64,000 bases of DNA. Origin: Cellulomonas chengniuliangii (GTDB lineage Bacteria > Actinomycetota > Actinomycetes > Actinomycetales > Cellulomonadaceae). Numbering within the stretch: position 1 is the first letter of the stretch; the number at the start of each line of letters is the position of its first letter. The stretch is taken from the NCBI RefSeq assembly GCF_024508335.1, contig NZ_CP101988.1:2232001-2296000 (forward strand), written 5' to 3'. Below the pieces are notes generated by a model that was not told where the DNA came from, did no database searches, and worked only from the letters and a program-made list of their open reading frames with translations. Positions 31,935 through 41,810 of the stretch are shown piece after piece. The translations under genes and the position numbers were made by a program.

Positions 31935-32651
31935 TCAGACCTCGCCGAAGCCGCCCTCGATCGCGGCCACCACCGCGTCGAGCGCCGCCCTGCCCTCCGG
32001 CCCGGTCGAGCGGACTGTCAGGCTCTGCCCGCCGGCGGCGCCCAGCTTCATCAGCTCGAGCACGCTCGCGGCGTTGACCCCGTCCACCGTGACGGCGGCG
32101 TCGAAGCCCGCCACCATGCGGGCGAGCACCGCCGCCGGCCTCGCGTGCAGGCCGAGCGGGTTCCGCAGGGCCACGACCGCCTCCCCCTCGGCCGGCTCAC
32201 CCGACGGCACGGCCGCAGCGGGCGTGCCGGGGTCGCCCGTCGGGGCGAACGTCGATCCGGCGTGCTCGGCGGCCGCGAGGACGGCGTCGAGGTCGGCGCC
32301 ACCGTGCGCGGTCACCGCGGCGGCGACCGCGCCCTCGACGAACGGGGCGTCCGCGAGCCGCACCCGGGCCGCGAGCTCCGGGTCGGCCAGGTCGAGCACG
32401 GACTCCGTGGTCAGCACCGCCGAGCCCAGGTCCGTCAGCACCACGGCGGACCGGCCCTCGGCCGTCGCGAGGTCGAGCGCCCTCTCCACCTGCTCGAAGC
32501 TGGTGCCCAGGCCGCCCGTGCCGTCACCGCCGGCGGGAACCAGGAGCACGTTGGGCGCCATCTGCGCCGCGAGCTCCACCGCGCCGCGTGCGAGCTGGTC
32601 CGAGTGCGACACCAGCACCAGGGCCACCCGTGCCGTTGCCGACGCCGTCAT
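31935..32651 (-). CDS. dhaM: Dihydroxyacetone kinase phosphotransfer subunit DhaM (EIIA-HPr)
   Basis: The phosphoryl donor subunit of PTS-dependent dihydroxyacetone kinase. In 238 residues it has an N-terminal EIIA-Man domain with the phosphohistidine H16 (VLVSHSDQLARG), an Ala/Pro linker (about 130-155) and an HPr domain with H169 (NPLGLHARPAA). E. coli DhaM carries a further enzyme I domain, which is absent here; phosphate must come from a separate enzyme I. ATG overlaps the dhaL stop (ATGA). It is the last gene of dhaK-dhaL-dhaM. Confidence 0.93.
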   Translation of the reverse strand: MTASATARVALVLVSHSDQLARGAVELAAQMAPNVLLVPAGGDGTGGLGTSFEQVERALDLATAEGRSAVVLTDLGSAVLTTESVLDLADPELAARVRLADAPFVEGAVAAAVTAHGGADLDAVLAAAEHAGSTFAPTGDPGTPAAAVPSGEPAEGEAVVALRNPLGLHARPAAVLARMVAGFDAAVTVDGVNAASVLELMKLGAAGGQSLTVRSTGPEGRAALDAVVAAIEGGFGEV

Positions 32652-33292
32652 GCCGTGGCCTCAGCCGCCGCCCACGCGGCGGCGCGCAGCACCAACGCGC
32701 TGGACTCCGCCCCCGGGTCGCGGTGGCCGGCCGATCGCTCCCCCAGATAGCTCGCCCGCCCCTTGGAGGCCACCATCGGGATCGTGGCCTCGGCGCCCCG
32801 CTCCGCCGCGTCGGCGGCCGCGGCCAGCACACCGGCGGGGTCGAGCCCCGCGTCGGCGGCCAACACGGCGGCCTCGACCGCCGGCGACCACGCGTCGACC
32901 ATCGTCTTCTCCCCCGTCGTGGACTTGCCGCGCACCACGATGCCCTCCAGGGCGCCCTCGAGGAGCGCCACCACGCCCGCGCTGTCCAGCCGCGGCGCAC
33001 CGGTGGCCTTCGCCGCCCGCAGGTAGGCCGTGCCGTACAGCGGGCCTGCGGCGCCGCCCACGGTCGACATCAGGGTCGTCGCGACGAGCTTGAGCACGTC
33101 GCCGACCTCGGCCGGCGGCTCCTCGAGCGCGTCGAGGCGCTGGATGACCGCGGTGAAGCCACGGGTGAGGTTCTCACCGTGGTCGCCGTCGCCGATCTGC
33201 CGATCGAGCTCGACCAGCTCGTCGCGGTGCTCCGCCACGGTCTGCGCCGTGCCGCGCACCCAGGCGATGGCCCAGCTCACGTCCAGGGTCAT
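32648..33292 (-). CDS. dhaL: Dihydroxyacetone kinase ADP-binding subunit DhaL
   Basis: DhaL carries a bound ADP that is rephosphorylated by DhaM and passes phosphate to dihydroxyacetone on DhaK. The 214-residue protein has the Mg/ADP-binding aspartates D30, D35 and D37 in ELDRQIGDGDHGENL, the STVGGAAGPLYG loop and GKSTTGEKTMVDAW. The length is normal. It is translationally coupled to dhaM and 37 bases after dhaK. Confidence 0.95.
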   Translation of the reverse strand: MTLDVSWAIAWVRGTAQTVAEHRDELVELDRQIGDGDHGENLTRGFTAVIQRLDALEEPPAEVGDVLKLVATTLMSTVGGAAGPLYGTAYLRAAKATGAPRLDSAGVVALLEGALEGIVVRGKSTTGEKTMVDAWSPAVEAAVLAADAGLDPAGVLAAAADAAERGAEATIPMVASKGRASYLGERSAGHRDPGAESSALVLRAAAWAAAEATA

Positions 33293-33329
33293 GCTCCAGC
33301 TCCTCGATCGGTGTCCATCGCAGGGCTCG

Positions 33330-34325
33330 TCACCATCGCAGCGCGGCGGTGTGCACCGGCGCGTCCCACAGCGCGGCCAGCTCCTCGTCCAGACGGAGCA
33401 CCGTCACCGACGCGCCCTGCATCTCGAGCGACGTCACATAGTTGCCGACGAGCGAGCGGGCCACCTCGACCCCGCGCTCCTCGAGCAGCCTGCGAGCCCG
33501 ACCATAGACGACGTAGAGCTCGGACGCGGGCGTGCCGCCCATGCCGTTGACCAGCAGCAGCACCTGGTCGCCGGCCGCCAGCCCGAGGTCGTCTGCCACC
33601 GGGTCCAGCAGCATCGCGGTGATCTCGTCGGCGCTCGTCATCGGCACACGGCGCCGTCCGGGCTCGCCGTGGATGCCGATGCCGACCTCGATCTCGTCCT
33701 CTGGGAGGTCGAAGCTGGGGCGTCCCGCGTGCGGGACGGTGCACGCCGTCAGCGCCACACCCATCGAGCGGACGTTCGCGATGACCCGCTCGGCCACCTC
33801 CGCCACCTGCTCCAGCCCGTCACCGCGCTCGGCCGCCGCCCCGGCGATCTTCTCCACGGCGACCGTGCCCGCCACGCCCCGGCGGCCCGCGGTGTACAGC
33901 GAGTCCTCGACCGCCACGTCGTCGGCCACGACCACGGTGCGCACCCGGAGCCCCTCGGCGTCCGCGAGCTCCGCCGCGGTCTCGAAGTTGAGCACGTCGC
34001 CGGTGTAGTTCTTGACGATCGCCAGGACGCCGGCCCCGGCATCCGCGGCGGCGATCGCGGGGGCGATCTGATCCGGGGTGGGCGAGGTGAACACCGGCCC
34101 GGGCACCGCCGCGTCGAGCATTCCCATGCCCACGAAGCCCGCGTGCAACGGCTCGTGGCCGCTGCCGCCGCCGCTGACCAGCCCGACCTTGCCGGGCACG
34201 GCGCCGCCCACCCGGGTGACGAACAGCGGGTCGGAGTGCACCGCGACCAGGTCGGCGTGCGCGCGCCCGAACCCGGCGACGGACTCCGCGACCACGGTCT
34301 GGGGGTCGTTGATCAGCTTCTTCAT
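33330..34325 (-). CDS. dhaK: Dihydroxyacetone kinase substrate-binding subunit DhaK
   Basis: DhaK binds dihydroxyacetone covalently as a hemiaminal. In 331 residues it contains GLVSGGGSGHEPLHAGFVG and VKNYTGDVLNFE. The substrate-binding histidine is H219 in GIGIHGEPGRRR. The start ATG 34323-34325 has GAAGGGAAG upstream. It leads dhaK-dhaL-dhaM, whose product dihydroxyacetone phosphate enters glycolysis. No glycerol dehydrogenase or dha regulator is adjacent. Confidence 0.96.
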   Translation of the reverse strand: MKKLINDPQTVVAESVAGFGRAHADLVAVHSDPLFVTRVGGAVPGKVGLVSGGGSGHEPLHAGFVGMGMLDAAVPGPVFTSPTPDQIAPAIAAADAGAGVLAIVKNYTGDVLNFETAAELADAEGLRVRTVVVADDVAVEDSLYTAGRRGVAGTVAVEKIAGAAAERGDGLEQVAEVAERVIANVRSMGVALTACTVPHAGRPSFDLPEDEIEVGIGIHGEPGRRRVPMTSADEITAMLLDPVADDLGLAAGDQVLLLVNGMGGTPASELYVVYGRARRLLEERGVEVARSLVGNYVTSLEMQGASVTVLRLDEELAALWDAPVHTAALRW

Positions 34326-34450
34326 CGTGATCTTCCCTTCGGGCCGCGTGGCCACACCGTTGAGGCGCACCGAGGCGCGGACACGGGGCCGGCGCCTCAC
34401 CCTCACACTCGTGCCGCCGCGCCGGGCCGTCAAGCGGTGCCGGATGGTCG

Positions 34451-34480
34451 GGCGGCCGGGCCTCAAGGGGCCCGGCCGCC
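34451..34480 (-). terminator. Hairpin terminator after folC
   Basis: Perfect 12-base arms (34451-34462 and 34469-34480) with a 6-base loop start 5 bases after the folC stop. It separates the ileS-folC unit from the dhaKLM segment. Confidence 0.8.
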
Positions 34481-34484
34481 GCGG

Positions 34485-35867
34485 TCAGGGCCTGCCGAGC
34501 AGCACCCGCGCCTCGGCCACCAGCAGGATCGACCCGGTGATCAGCACGCCGGAGCCGAAGTCCTCGAGCTGCTCCGCGCGGGTGGCCGCCTTGTCGATGG
34601 CCTCGTCGAGCCGGTCCGCGACATGCACCCGGTCCTCGCCGAACACGTCGACCGCCACCTCGGCGAGGTCGGCCACGTCCAGCGCGCGCGACGTCGAGGC
34701 GCGCGTGACCACGACCTCGGCCAGCAGCGGCTCGAGCGCCGCGAGGATGTTCTCCGGGTCCTTGTCGGCCATGACCCCCACCACGCCCACCAGGCTGGTG
34801 AAGTCGAACGCCTCCTCGACCGCGGCGGCCAGCGCCTCCGCGCCCGCCGGGTTGTGCGCCCCGTCGACCAGGATCGTCGGGCTCGTCCGGACCACCTCGA
34901 GTCGCCCGGGCGAGGTCGCCGCGCCGAACGCGGCCTCCACGACGCCCCCGTCGAGGGCCGCGCCGCCGGTCACCAGCGCCTCGACCGCCACCAGGGCGAG
35001 CAACGCGTTGTGCGCCTGGTGCTCGCCGTACAGCGGCACGAACACCTCGGTGTAGACCCCGCCGAGCCCGCGCAGGGTCAGGACCTGGCCGCCGACGGCG
35101 ACCTGCCGGTCCACCACCGCGATGTCGACCCCGTCGCGGACCACCCGGGCGCCGCGCTCGGCGGCTGCCGCCAGCACCACGCCCTCGACGTCCTCGTGCT
35201 GCGGGGCGAGGACCACCGTCGAGCCGTCCTTGATGATGCCGGACTTCTCGCTGGCGATCTCGGTCAGCGTGCTGCCCAGGTAGCGCTCGTGGTCGAGCGC
35301 GACCGGGGTGAGGATCGCCACGTCGCCGTCCACGACGTTCGTGGCGTCCCAGCGGCCGCCGAGGCCGACCTCGATCACGGCCACCTCCACCGGGGCGTCC
35401 GCGAAGGCCGCGAACGCCATGACGGTGAAGACCTCGAAGAAGCTCAGGCGCGGCTTGCCCTCGGCGAGCTGCGCCGTGTCCACCATCTGCACGTACGGCG
35501 CGACGTCCTGCCACACCTCCACGAACCGCTCGTCGGAGATGGGCTCGCCGTCGATCGCGATCCGCTCGTTCACCCGGGTCAGGTGCGGGCTGGTGAAACG
35601 GCCCGTGCGCAGGCCGTGCTCGCGCAGCAGCGCCTCGACCATGCGGGCGGTGGACGTCTTGCCGTTCGTCCCCGTGATGTGCACCGTGCGGAACGAGCGC
35701 TGCGGGTCGCCCAGCAGGTCGCAGACGGCGCGCACCCGGTCGAGCGTGGGGTCGATGTCGTGCTCGGGCGCGCGGTCGAGGATCGCGGCGTACACCTCGT
35801 CGGCCGCGACGCGCGCGGCGTCCTGGCCCTCGCGCCGACGGTGCTCGGCGCCGCTCGAGGCGCTCAT
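34485..35867 (-). CDS. folC: Folylpolyglutamate synthase / dihydrofolate synthase
   Basis: FolC adds glutamate to dihydropteroate and folates. The 460-residue Mur-ligase-family enzyme has the P-loop [15 protein letters not shown] near residue 65. [14 protein letters not shown] and the central [16 protein letters not shown] follow, and the C-terminal domain begins at [15 protein letters not shown] 35865-35867 overlaps the ileS stop (ATGA), so it is translated with ileS. In most Actinobacteria DUF4233 and ndk follow directly; here a 5-kb insert intervenes. Confidence 0.95.
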   Translation of the reverse strand: MSASSGAEHRRREGQDAARVAADEVYAAILDRAPEHDIDPTLDRVRAVCDLLGDPQRSFRTVHITGTNGKTSTARMVEALLREHGLRTGRFTSPHLTRVNERIAIDGEPISDERFVEVWQDVAPYVQMVDTAQLAEGKPRLSFFEVFTVMAFAAFADAPVEVAVIEVGLGGRWDATNVVDGDVAILTPVALDHERYLGSTLTEIASEKSGIIKDGSTVVLAPQHEDVEGVVLAAAAERGARVVRDGVDIAVVDRQVAVGGQVLTLRGLGGVYTEVFVPLYGEHQAHNALLALVAVEALVTGGAALDGGVVEAAFGAATSPGRLEVVRTSPTILVDGAHNPAGAEALAAAVEEAFDFTSLVGVVGVMADKDPENILAALEPLLAEVVVTRASTSRALDVADLAEVAVDVFGEDRVHVADRLDEAIDKAATRAEQLEDFGSGVLITGSILLVAEARVLLGRP

Positions 35868-38800
35868 GCCCGCTCCACCCGGACGGCGAGCTCGCCATCG
35901 GCGGACTCCTCGACCACCACGTCGGCCGCGAGCGTCTCCGCGGCGACGAAGTCCTGGTGGCGGCGGACGCCGTCCAGTTCCTCGGCCGGCACCGCGAGGG
36001 TGAGCCGGATCCGGTCGGTCACCTGCAGGCCGGCGGCCTTGCGGGCGTCCTGCACGGCCCGCACCATGTCGCGGGCGTAGCCCTCGGCCCGCAGCTCGTC
36101 GTCGAGGGCCAGGTCGAGGACCACGAAACCGCCACCGGGCAGCACGGCAGCCGCCAGGTCGCCGTCGCCGGCCTCCACCACGGTGCTCGTCTCGTACTCC
36201 CCCGCCTGCAGCGGGACGTCCCCGCCGGCCGTGTGGACCACGACGGCGCCCGACGCGTCGGTCGACCAGTCACCCGCCTTGGCGGCCTTGATGGCGTCCT
36301 GCACGCCCCGGCCGAGTCGCGGCCCGGCCGCCCGGGCGTTGACCACGAGCTGGGTGCGGACGCCCACCGCGCCGGCGGCGGCCTCCTCGAGGGACTGCAG
36401 CTCGACGCCCTTGACGTTGAGCTCGGTGGTGATCAGGTCGACGAAGTCCTCGACCTGCGACGGCTCGGGCAGCACGACGCGCAGCGCCCGCAACGGCTGG
36501 CGCACCCGCAGGCTGTGGGCCTTGCGGAGCCCGAGGGTCACCGAGACGACCTCGCGCACCCGGTCGACGGCGGCGACGAGCGCGTCGTCGGCGGCCAGGG
36601 CCGTGTCGTCCTCGGACCCGAGGGCGAGGCTGGGCCAGTCGGTGAGGTGGACGCTGCGCCCACCGGTGAGCCCGCGCCACACCTCCTCGCTGAGCAGCGG
36701 CGCCAGCGGCGCCATGACCCGGGTGAGCGTCTCGAGGGCGGTCCACAGCGTGTCGAACGCCGCGGCGTCCTCCTGCCAGAACCGGTCGCGCGAGGTGCGC
36801 ACGTACCAGTTGGTCAGCACGTCCAGGTGCTCGCGCACCGTCTCGCAGGCGCCGGGGACGTCGAACGCGTCCAGCTGGGCGCCGACGCGCTCGACCAGCG
36901 TCCGGGTGCGGGCCAGCAGGTACCGGTCCATGGTCGCAAGCGAGCCGTCGGCGTGGTCGGCGGCCGTGACCCGCCGGGCCGTGAGGCCGGCGCCGTCGTG
37001 AGCGGCCCCCGCGTAGAGCGTGAAGAAGTACCAGGTGCTCCACAGCGGAAGCATCACCTGCCGGACGTTCTCCCGGATGCCCTCCTCGGTGACGACGAGG
37101 TTGCCGCCGCGCAGGATGGGGCTGGCCATGAGGAACCAGCGCATCGCGTCCGAGCCGTCACGGTCGAAGACCTCGGCGACGTCCGGGTAGTTGCGCAGCG
37201 ACTTGCTCATCTTGCGCCCGTCGGAGCCCAGCACGATGCCGTGCGAGACGGACGTGTGGAACGCGGGACGGTCGAACAGCGCCGTGGCGAGCACGTGCAG
37301 CGTGTAGAACCAGCCGCGGGTCTGGCCGATGTACTCGGTGATGAAGTCGCCCGGGTAGTGGTGCTCGAACCAGTCGGCGTTCTCGAACGGGTAGTGCACC
37401 TGGGCGAACGGCATCGAGCCCGAGTCGAACCACACGTCGAGCACGTCGGGGATCCGGCGCATCGTCGAGGCGCCGGTCGGGTCGTCGGGGTTCGGGCGGG
37501 TCAGCTCGTCGATGAACGGCCGGTGCAGGTCGGTCACCGCGACCCCGAAGTCCGCCTCGAGCTCGGCCAGCGAGCCGTAGACGTCGATGCGGGGGTAGGC
37601 CGGGTCGTCGCTGACCCACACGGGGATGGGCGTGCCCCAGTACCGGTTGCGGGAGATCGACCAGTCGCGGGCGCCGGCGAGCCACTTGCCGAACTGGCCC
37701 TCCTTGATGTGGTCGGGCACCCAGGTGATCTTCTCGTTGAGCTCGACCATGCGGTCGCGGAACTCGGTGACCCGCACGAACCAGCTCGAGACGGCCTTGT
37801 AGATCAACGGGTTGCGGCACCGCCAGCAGTGCGGGTACGAGTGCTGGTACGTCTCGTGGCGCAGCACGACGGGGCGCAGGTCGACCGGGACGGCCGCGAG
37901 CGCGCCCTCCCCCGACTTCAGGTCGGCGATGACGTGCGGGTTGGCGTCGAAGACCTGCTGGCCGGCGTAGTCGGGCACGGCAGACGTGAAGCGCCCCTTG
38001 GCGTCCACGGGCACCACGGGGACGATGCCGGCGGCGTCGCACACGGCCATGTCGTCCTCGCCGAACGCGGGCGCCAGGTGCACCAGGCCGGTGCCGTCCT
38101 CGGTGGTGACGAAGTCGGCGAGCAGCACGCGGTGGGCGTTCTCGTGGCCGGCGAAGTACGGGAACGGCGGCGCGTAGGCGCGACCGGCCAGCTCGGCGCC
38201 GGGCAGGCGCCCGACGACGCGCGGCTCCTCCCCCAGCTCGCGGGCGTACGACGCGAGGCGGGACGCGGCCAGCACGACGCGCTCGCCGGCCAGCGGCCCC
38301 TCGGCCGGCTCGACCACGAGGTACTCGATCTCCGGCCCGACGGCGACGGCGAGGTTGCTGGGCAGCGTCCACGGGGTGGTCGTCCAGATCAGCGCGAGCT
38401 CGCCGGACTCGAGCCGCACGCCCACGGTCAGCGCGGGGTCCTGGCGCGACTGGTAGACGTCGTCGTCCATCCGCAGCTCGTGGTTGGACAGCGGCGTCTC
38501 GTCACGCCAGCAGTAGGGCAGCACGCGGTAGCCCTCGTACGCCAGGCCCTTGTCGTAGAGCTGCTTGAACGCCCAGATGACCGACTCCATGTAGGGCAGG
38601 TCGAGCGTCTTGTAGTCGTTGTCGAAGTCGACCCAGCGCGCCTGGCGGGTCACGTACTCCTGCCACTCGCGGGTGTACCGGAGGACGGAGGTGCGGCACG
38701 CGTCGTTGAACTGCGCGATGCCCATCTCCTCGATCTGGGACTTGTCGGTGATGCCCAGGACCCGCTCGGCCTCGAGCTCGGCGGGCAGGCCGTGGGTGTC

Positions 38801-39100
38801 CCAGCCGAAGCGGCGCTCGACCCGGCGGCCGCGCTGCGTCTGGTAGCGCCCGACGACGTCCTTCGCGTAGCCCGTCAGCAGGTGGCCGTAGTGCGGCAGG
38901 CCGTTGGCGAACGGGGGGCCGTCGTAGAAGACGAACTCGTTGGAGCCGTGCTCACCGGCCGGCCGCTGGTCGATCGACGCGCGGAAGGTGCCGTCGGCGG
39001 CCCAGTAGGCCAGGACGTCCTTCTCGAGCGCGGGCAGGTCGGGGGACGCGGGGATCCCCGGGCCGGTGCCATCGGTCCGTCGGTGCAGCGGATACGCCAT
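35864..39100 (-). CDS. ileS: Isoleucyl-tRNA synthetase
   Basis: Charges tRNA-Ile. The 1078-residue class-I synthetase has the HIGH-type motif GLPHYGH, the KMSKS loop ([10 protein letters not shown]), an editing domain with the [14 protein letters not shown] segment, and an anticodon-binding C-terminal region. The length fits the larger type of IleRS found in Actinobacteria and many eukaryotes. ATG at 39098-39100 with CAGGAG upstream was chosen; 28 extra in-frame codons upstream fall inside the T-box leader. Confidence 0.97.
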   Translation of the reverse strand: MAYPLHRRTDGTGPGIPASPDLPALEKDVLAYWAADGTFRASIDQRPAGEHGSNEFVFYDGPPFANGLPHYGHLLTGYAKDVVGRYQTQRGRRVERRFGWDTHGLPAELEAERVLGITDKSQIEEMGIAQFNDACRTSVLRYTREWQEYVTRQARWVDFDNDYKTLDLPYMESVIWAFKQLYDKGLAYEGYRVLPYCWRDETPLSNHELRMDDDVYQSRQDPALTVGVRLESGELALIWTTTPWTLPSNLAVAVGPEIEYLVVEPAEGPLAGERVVLAASRLASYARELGEEPRVVGRLPGAELAGRAYAPPFPYFAGHENAHRVLLADFVTTEDGTGLVHLAPAFGEDDMAVCDAAGIVPVVPVDAKGRFTSAVPDYAGQQVFDANPHVIADLKSGEGALAAVPVDLRPVVLRHETYQHSYPHCWRCRNPLIYKAVSSWFVRVTEFRDRMVELNEKITWVPDHIKEGQFGKWLAGARDWSISRNRYWGTPIPVWVSDDPAYPRIDVYGSLAELEADFGVAVTDLHRPFIDELTRPNPDDPTGASTMRRIPDVLDVWFDSGSMPFAQVHYPFENADWFEHHYPGDFITEYIGQTRGWFYTLHVLATALFDRPAFHTSVSHGIVLGSDGRKMSKSLRNYPDVAEVFDRDGSDAMRWFLMASPILRGGNLVVTEEGIRENVRQVMLPLWSTWYFFTLYAGAAHDGAGLTARRVTAADHADGSLATMDRYLLARTRTLVERVGAQLDAFDVPGACETVREHLDVLTNWYVRTSRDRFWQEDAAAFDTLWTALETLTRVMAPLAPLLSEEVWRGLTGGRSVHLTDWPSLALGSEDDTALAADDALVAAVDRVREVVSVTLGLRKAHSLRVRQPLRALRVVLPEPSQVEDFVDLITTELNVKGVELQSLEEAAAGAVGVRTQLVVNARAAGPRLGRGVQDAIKAAKAGDWSTDASGAVVVHTAGGDVPLQAGEYETSTVVEAGDGDLAAAVLPGGGFVVLDLALDDELRAEGYARDMVRAVQDARKAAGLQVTDRIRLTLAVPAEELDGVRRHQDFVAAETLAADVVVEESADGELAVRVERA

Positions 39101-39114
39101 GTGGGTGCGGGCTC

Positions 39115-39330
39115 CTGGTCGTCGTCGTGGCTGACGCGAGGACGACGGGCCGCCTCTGAGAGCTGCGGACCACCGCGGTACCACCCCGCTTGCCGGCGGC
39201 GTGCGCGCACGCTGCCGACCACTCGATGTCCAGGCGCTGACGGGCCCACCCGTCCGGTTCTACTGGGCCGCGCCGGGGTGGGCGCCAGCTGTTCTTCCGG
39301 AGGCTCACCGGTGATTGCCGGGTCGAAGCC
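39115..39330 (-). promoter_or_regulatory. T-box riboswitch of ileS (actinobacterial translational type)
   Basis: The minus-strand leader contains the T-box core AGCGGGGTGGTACCGCGG at 39173-39190, matching the universal GGUGGNACCGCG antisequestrator that pairs with uncharged tRNA ends. Upstream, AATCACCGGTGAGCCTCCGG (about 39297-39316) holds the isoleucine specifier ATC (39313-39315) in a very short stem I. The Shine-Dalgarno CAGGAG lies just before ileS, so control is probably at translation. The remaining 39331-39424 holds the promoter of the divergent gene. Confidence 0.88.
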
Positions 39331-39424
39331 AGTCCCGCCAGTCTAGCCACTGCCGGGCGCTGGTCTGCCAGCCTCCCGCGCGAGGTCCCACGTGCCGGCC
39401 TTGCCGGATGGCTAGGGTCGGCTC

Positions 39425-40066
39425 GTGGCCATCGTCGACCTCCTCGGCTGGGCCGGGTCCGCGCTCCTCGTGTACTCGGTGCTCCAGTCCCGCATGCTCC
39501 GCCTGCGCGTGCTGAACCTCGCCGCCTCGTTCGCCCTGCTGGTGTTCAACGCGCTGATCGCGGTGTGGCCGATGGTGGCCATGAACGTGGCGCTGTGCGC
39601 GATCAACGCCTGGTTCATCGTGGCGCTGCTCCGCGCGCGGCATGTGGGGCGCGCGTTCGCGTGGGCGCCGGTGGGCGCGGACGATCCAGTGCTGGCCCAC
39701 TTCCTCGCGCGGCACGGCGCCGACATCGCCCGGTTCTGCCCGCAGGCGGACCTGCCTGGGCCGCCCGAGGCGCTGCGGGCGCTGGTTCTGCACGACGACG
39801 TGGCCGCGGGGCTCGTCGTCGCGACGCCCGAGGGACCGGACGGGTGGCGCCTGCACGTCGACTACGTGACCCCCGAGTACCGCGACTACACCGCCGGGGC
39901 GTTCCTCTACTCCCCGGACGGCCCGTTCGCGGCGTCGGGCGCGCGCCGGGTCGTCGCGGGCCCCGAGCTGGCCGGCCTGCAGCAGTACCTCGGCCGCGCG
40001 GGGTTCGCCCGCACGGCCGAGGGCGCCTGGCAGCGCCTGCTGGAGCCGGCTACCGCGCCGGTCTGA
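39425..40066 (+). CDS. Membrane protein with YgjV-like N-terminus and GNAT-like C-terminus
   Basis: A 213-residue protein. Residues 1-70 form about three transmembrane helices resembling the inner-membrane YgjV family (LLGWAGSALLVYSVLQSRM). Residues 85-205 look like a GNAT acyltransferase fold, with LHVDYVTPEYRDYTAGAFLY and FARTAEGAWQRLL at the end. Function unknown. It starts with GTG 6 bases after TAGGGT and no Shine-Dalgarno, a leaderless start. Its end overlaps the convergent GH9 gene by 17 bases. Confidence 0.78.
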   Translation: MAIVDLLGWAGSALLVYSVLQSRMLRLRVLNLAASFALLVFNALIAVWPMVAMNVALCAINAWFIVALLRARHVGRAFAWAPVGADDPVLAHFLARHGADIARFCPQADLPGPPEALRALVLHDDVAAGLVVATPEGPDGWRLHVDYVTPEYRDYTAGAFLYSPDGPFAASGARRVVAGPELAGLQQYLGRAGFARTAEGAWQRLLEPATAPV

Positions 40067-41810
40067 CCGCCCCCGCGAGCAGGGCTGCCACCTGCACCAA
40101 CGGGGCGTTCCAGTTGACGGTGATCTCGTTGACGCCCCACGCGCCGATGTCGTCGATGAAGCACTGCTGGGCGGGCAGCCCGCCGACCGCGGCGGCGGAC
40201 ACCGGGTCGGGCGTCGCGGAGTTGGGCCCGCCGCTCAACGCCCCGCGCGGGGGGTGCGGCAGCCGCGGGTCCGCCTGGTGGGCGTACCAGCGGCTGTGCT
40301 GGTTGTGGACGGAGCGCGCGCCGTGCCCGGTCACGTAGGACACGCCGAGCGCGTTGCGCCCGAGCACGTAGTCCATGCCCTCGGCCAGCCCGTCGCGGTA
40401 GCGGCTCTCGCCGGTGAGGCTCCAGGCCGCTCCCAGCACCGTGAGCTGGTTGAGGAGCAGGCCGTTCGAGCCCCAGTCGTAGCGGCCGTCGTGCGGCGCG
40501 TACGGGTGCCCGAACGGCTGGCCCGCTTGCGTCGCGAGGATGGCGTCGGCTGCGGCCGTCGCGGAGGCCCGCACCGCGTCGGCCTCCGGGAGGCGGCTCG
40601 GGACGAGCGCGAGGTGCAGCCGGGCGAGCCCGCCCACCCGCTGCCAGTCGATGTCCGCGAACACGTCCACCGGCCCGCCGACGTGGCAGTCGCTGGCCCG
40701 CAGCTCCTCGAGCCGGCGCTCGTCACCGGTCGCGAGGTACAGCTCGACGGCCGCCCAGTACCACTCGTCCCGGAGGTCGGTGTCGTCGTAGGGGCCGCTG
40801 CCGGCGTTGGCCAGGACGTTCGTGTTCGGCGCCAGCAGGTCCGGGTGGCGCAGCGCGGCGGCGTAGGAGGCCTGGGCGGCCTCGAGGAGCGTGGCGGCGA
40901 ACTCGGGGTCCTCGGTGGCGAAGACCCGGGCGCCCTGCGCGGCCGCCGCGACGAGGTTGAGGGTCGCCGCCGTCGAGGGGCGGTGCAGGTAGCGGGGCTG
41001 CGGGTCCTCGTGCGGGAGGGTCGGGATCGGGGTCCAGCGCTCGTCGGACACCTTGTGGTGGGCGAGGCCGGCGTACTGCGCGCCGGACGGGACGCGCATG
41101 CGGAGCAGCCACTCGAGCTCCCACCGGGCCTCGTCGCGCAGGGCCCGCTCCATGCCGTCGGGCAGCGGGACGGTCCCGCCCACCCACTCGCAGGCCCCCA
41201 GGAGCTGCGCGACGGAGATGCCGCCGTTGACCACGTACTTGCCGTGGTCGCCCGCGTCGTACCAGCCCCCGGTCACGTCGAGCCGGTGGCTGCCCGTCCA
41301 TCCCTCGTACAGGTCGACGCCGTCGCCGGTGACCGCGTGCCCGGCCGGCAGGCACGGGACGTCGGCGTCACCCCCGTGCGGGGATCCCGCGACGTGCCCC
41401 GCGGGCCGGGCGTAGGCCTCGCCGGCGACCTCGGGGCCGATCTCCACGCCGCTGCGCTGCAAGTGGAAGAACCGCAGGGCGTCGCGGGCCAGCCCGGCGT
41501 ACAGGTCGGCCCGCACCGCGAAGGGGTCGCTCACGGCGCCGTCGGCGGCGATGGCGAACCCGTCGCCCTCCAGGTCGATGGGGCCGACGTCGATCGTGTG
41601 GACGTCCAGCCCGGCGGACGCGTCGTGCCCGCGCGGGGTGGTGAGGCCGCGGGCGACCTCCCTCCCGTCGAGCATCAGGCTCCAGGGCAGCGGGCCGACG
41701 GCGTCGGTGACGAGCGTGGCGTGCGCCGGGACGCCCGGCAGCCATCCGAGCTGGTTGGCGCGCACGCGGGGCGCGCTGGTCGACGAGCCCGCGGCGGCGG
41801 CCGCCGTCAT
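40050..41810 (-). CDS. Glycoside hydrolase family 9 protein without signal peptide
   Basis: A GH9 (cellulase family E) enzyme of 586 residues. Residues 12-105 form the CelD-like N-terminal Ig domain (RANQLGWLPGVPAHATLV). The (alpha/alpha)6 domain follows, with GGWYDAGDHGKY carrying the catalytic Asp pair at 185-188. A substrate His segment (SVHNQHSRWYAH) and the general acid E562 (GVNEITVNWNAPL) are intact. The N-terminus is only Ala/Ser-rich with no hydrophobic signal core, so the enzyme appears cytoplasmic. That fits cleavage of imported cello-oligomers or beta-glucosides better than attack on cellulose. ATG 41808-41810 overlaps the phosphoribosyltransferase stop (ATGA). There are no carbohydrate-binding modules. 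Confidence 0.9.
   Translation of the reverse strand: MTAAAAAGSSTSAPRVRANQLGWLPGVPAHATLVTDAVGPLPWSLMLDGREVARGLTTPRGHDASAGLDVHTIDVGPIDLEGDGFAIAADGAVSDPFAVRADLYAGLARDALRFFHLQRSGVEIGPEVAGEAYARPAGHVAGSPHGGDADVPCLPAGHAVTGDGVDLYEGWTGSHRLDVTGGWYDAGDHGKYVVNGGISVAQLLGACEWVGGTVPLPDGMERALRDEARWELEWLLRMRVPSGAQYAGLAHHKVSDERWTPIPTLPHEDPQPRYLHRPSTAATLNLVAAAAQGARVFATEDPEFAATLLEAAQASYAAALRHPDLLAPNTNVLANAGSGPYDDTDLRDEWYWAAVELYLATGDERRLEELRASDCHVGGPVDVFADIDWQRVGGLARLHLALVPSRLPEADAVRASATAAADAILATQAGQPFGHPYAPHDGRYDWGSNGLLLNQLTVLGAAWSLTGESRYRDGLAEGMDYVLGRNALGVSYVTGHGARSVHNQHSRWYAHQADPRLPHPPRGALSGGPNSATPDPVSAAAVGGLPAQQCFIDDIGAWGVNEITVNWNAPLVQVAALLAGAVRPAR

Noticed and set aside
35957-39346. Plus-strand open frame of 1129 codons antisense to ileS
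   Set aside because: Same high-GC shadow effect; no family similarity and it covers the T-box and whole ileS.
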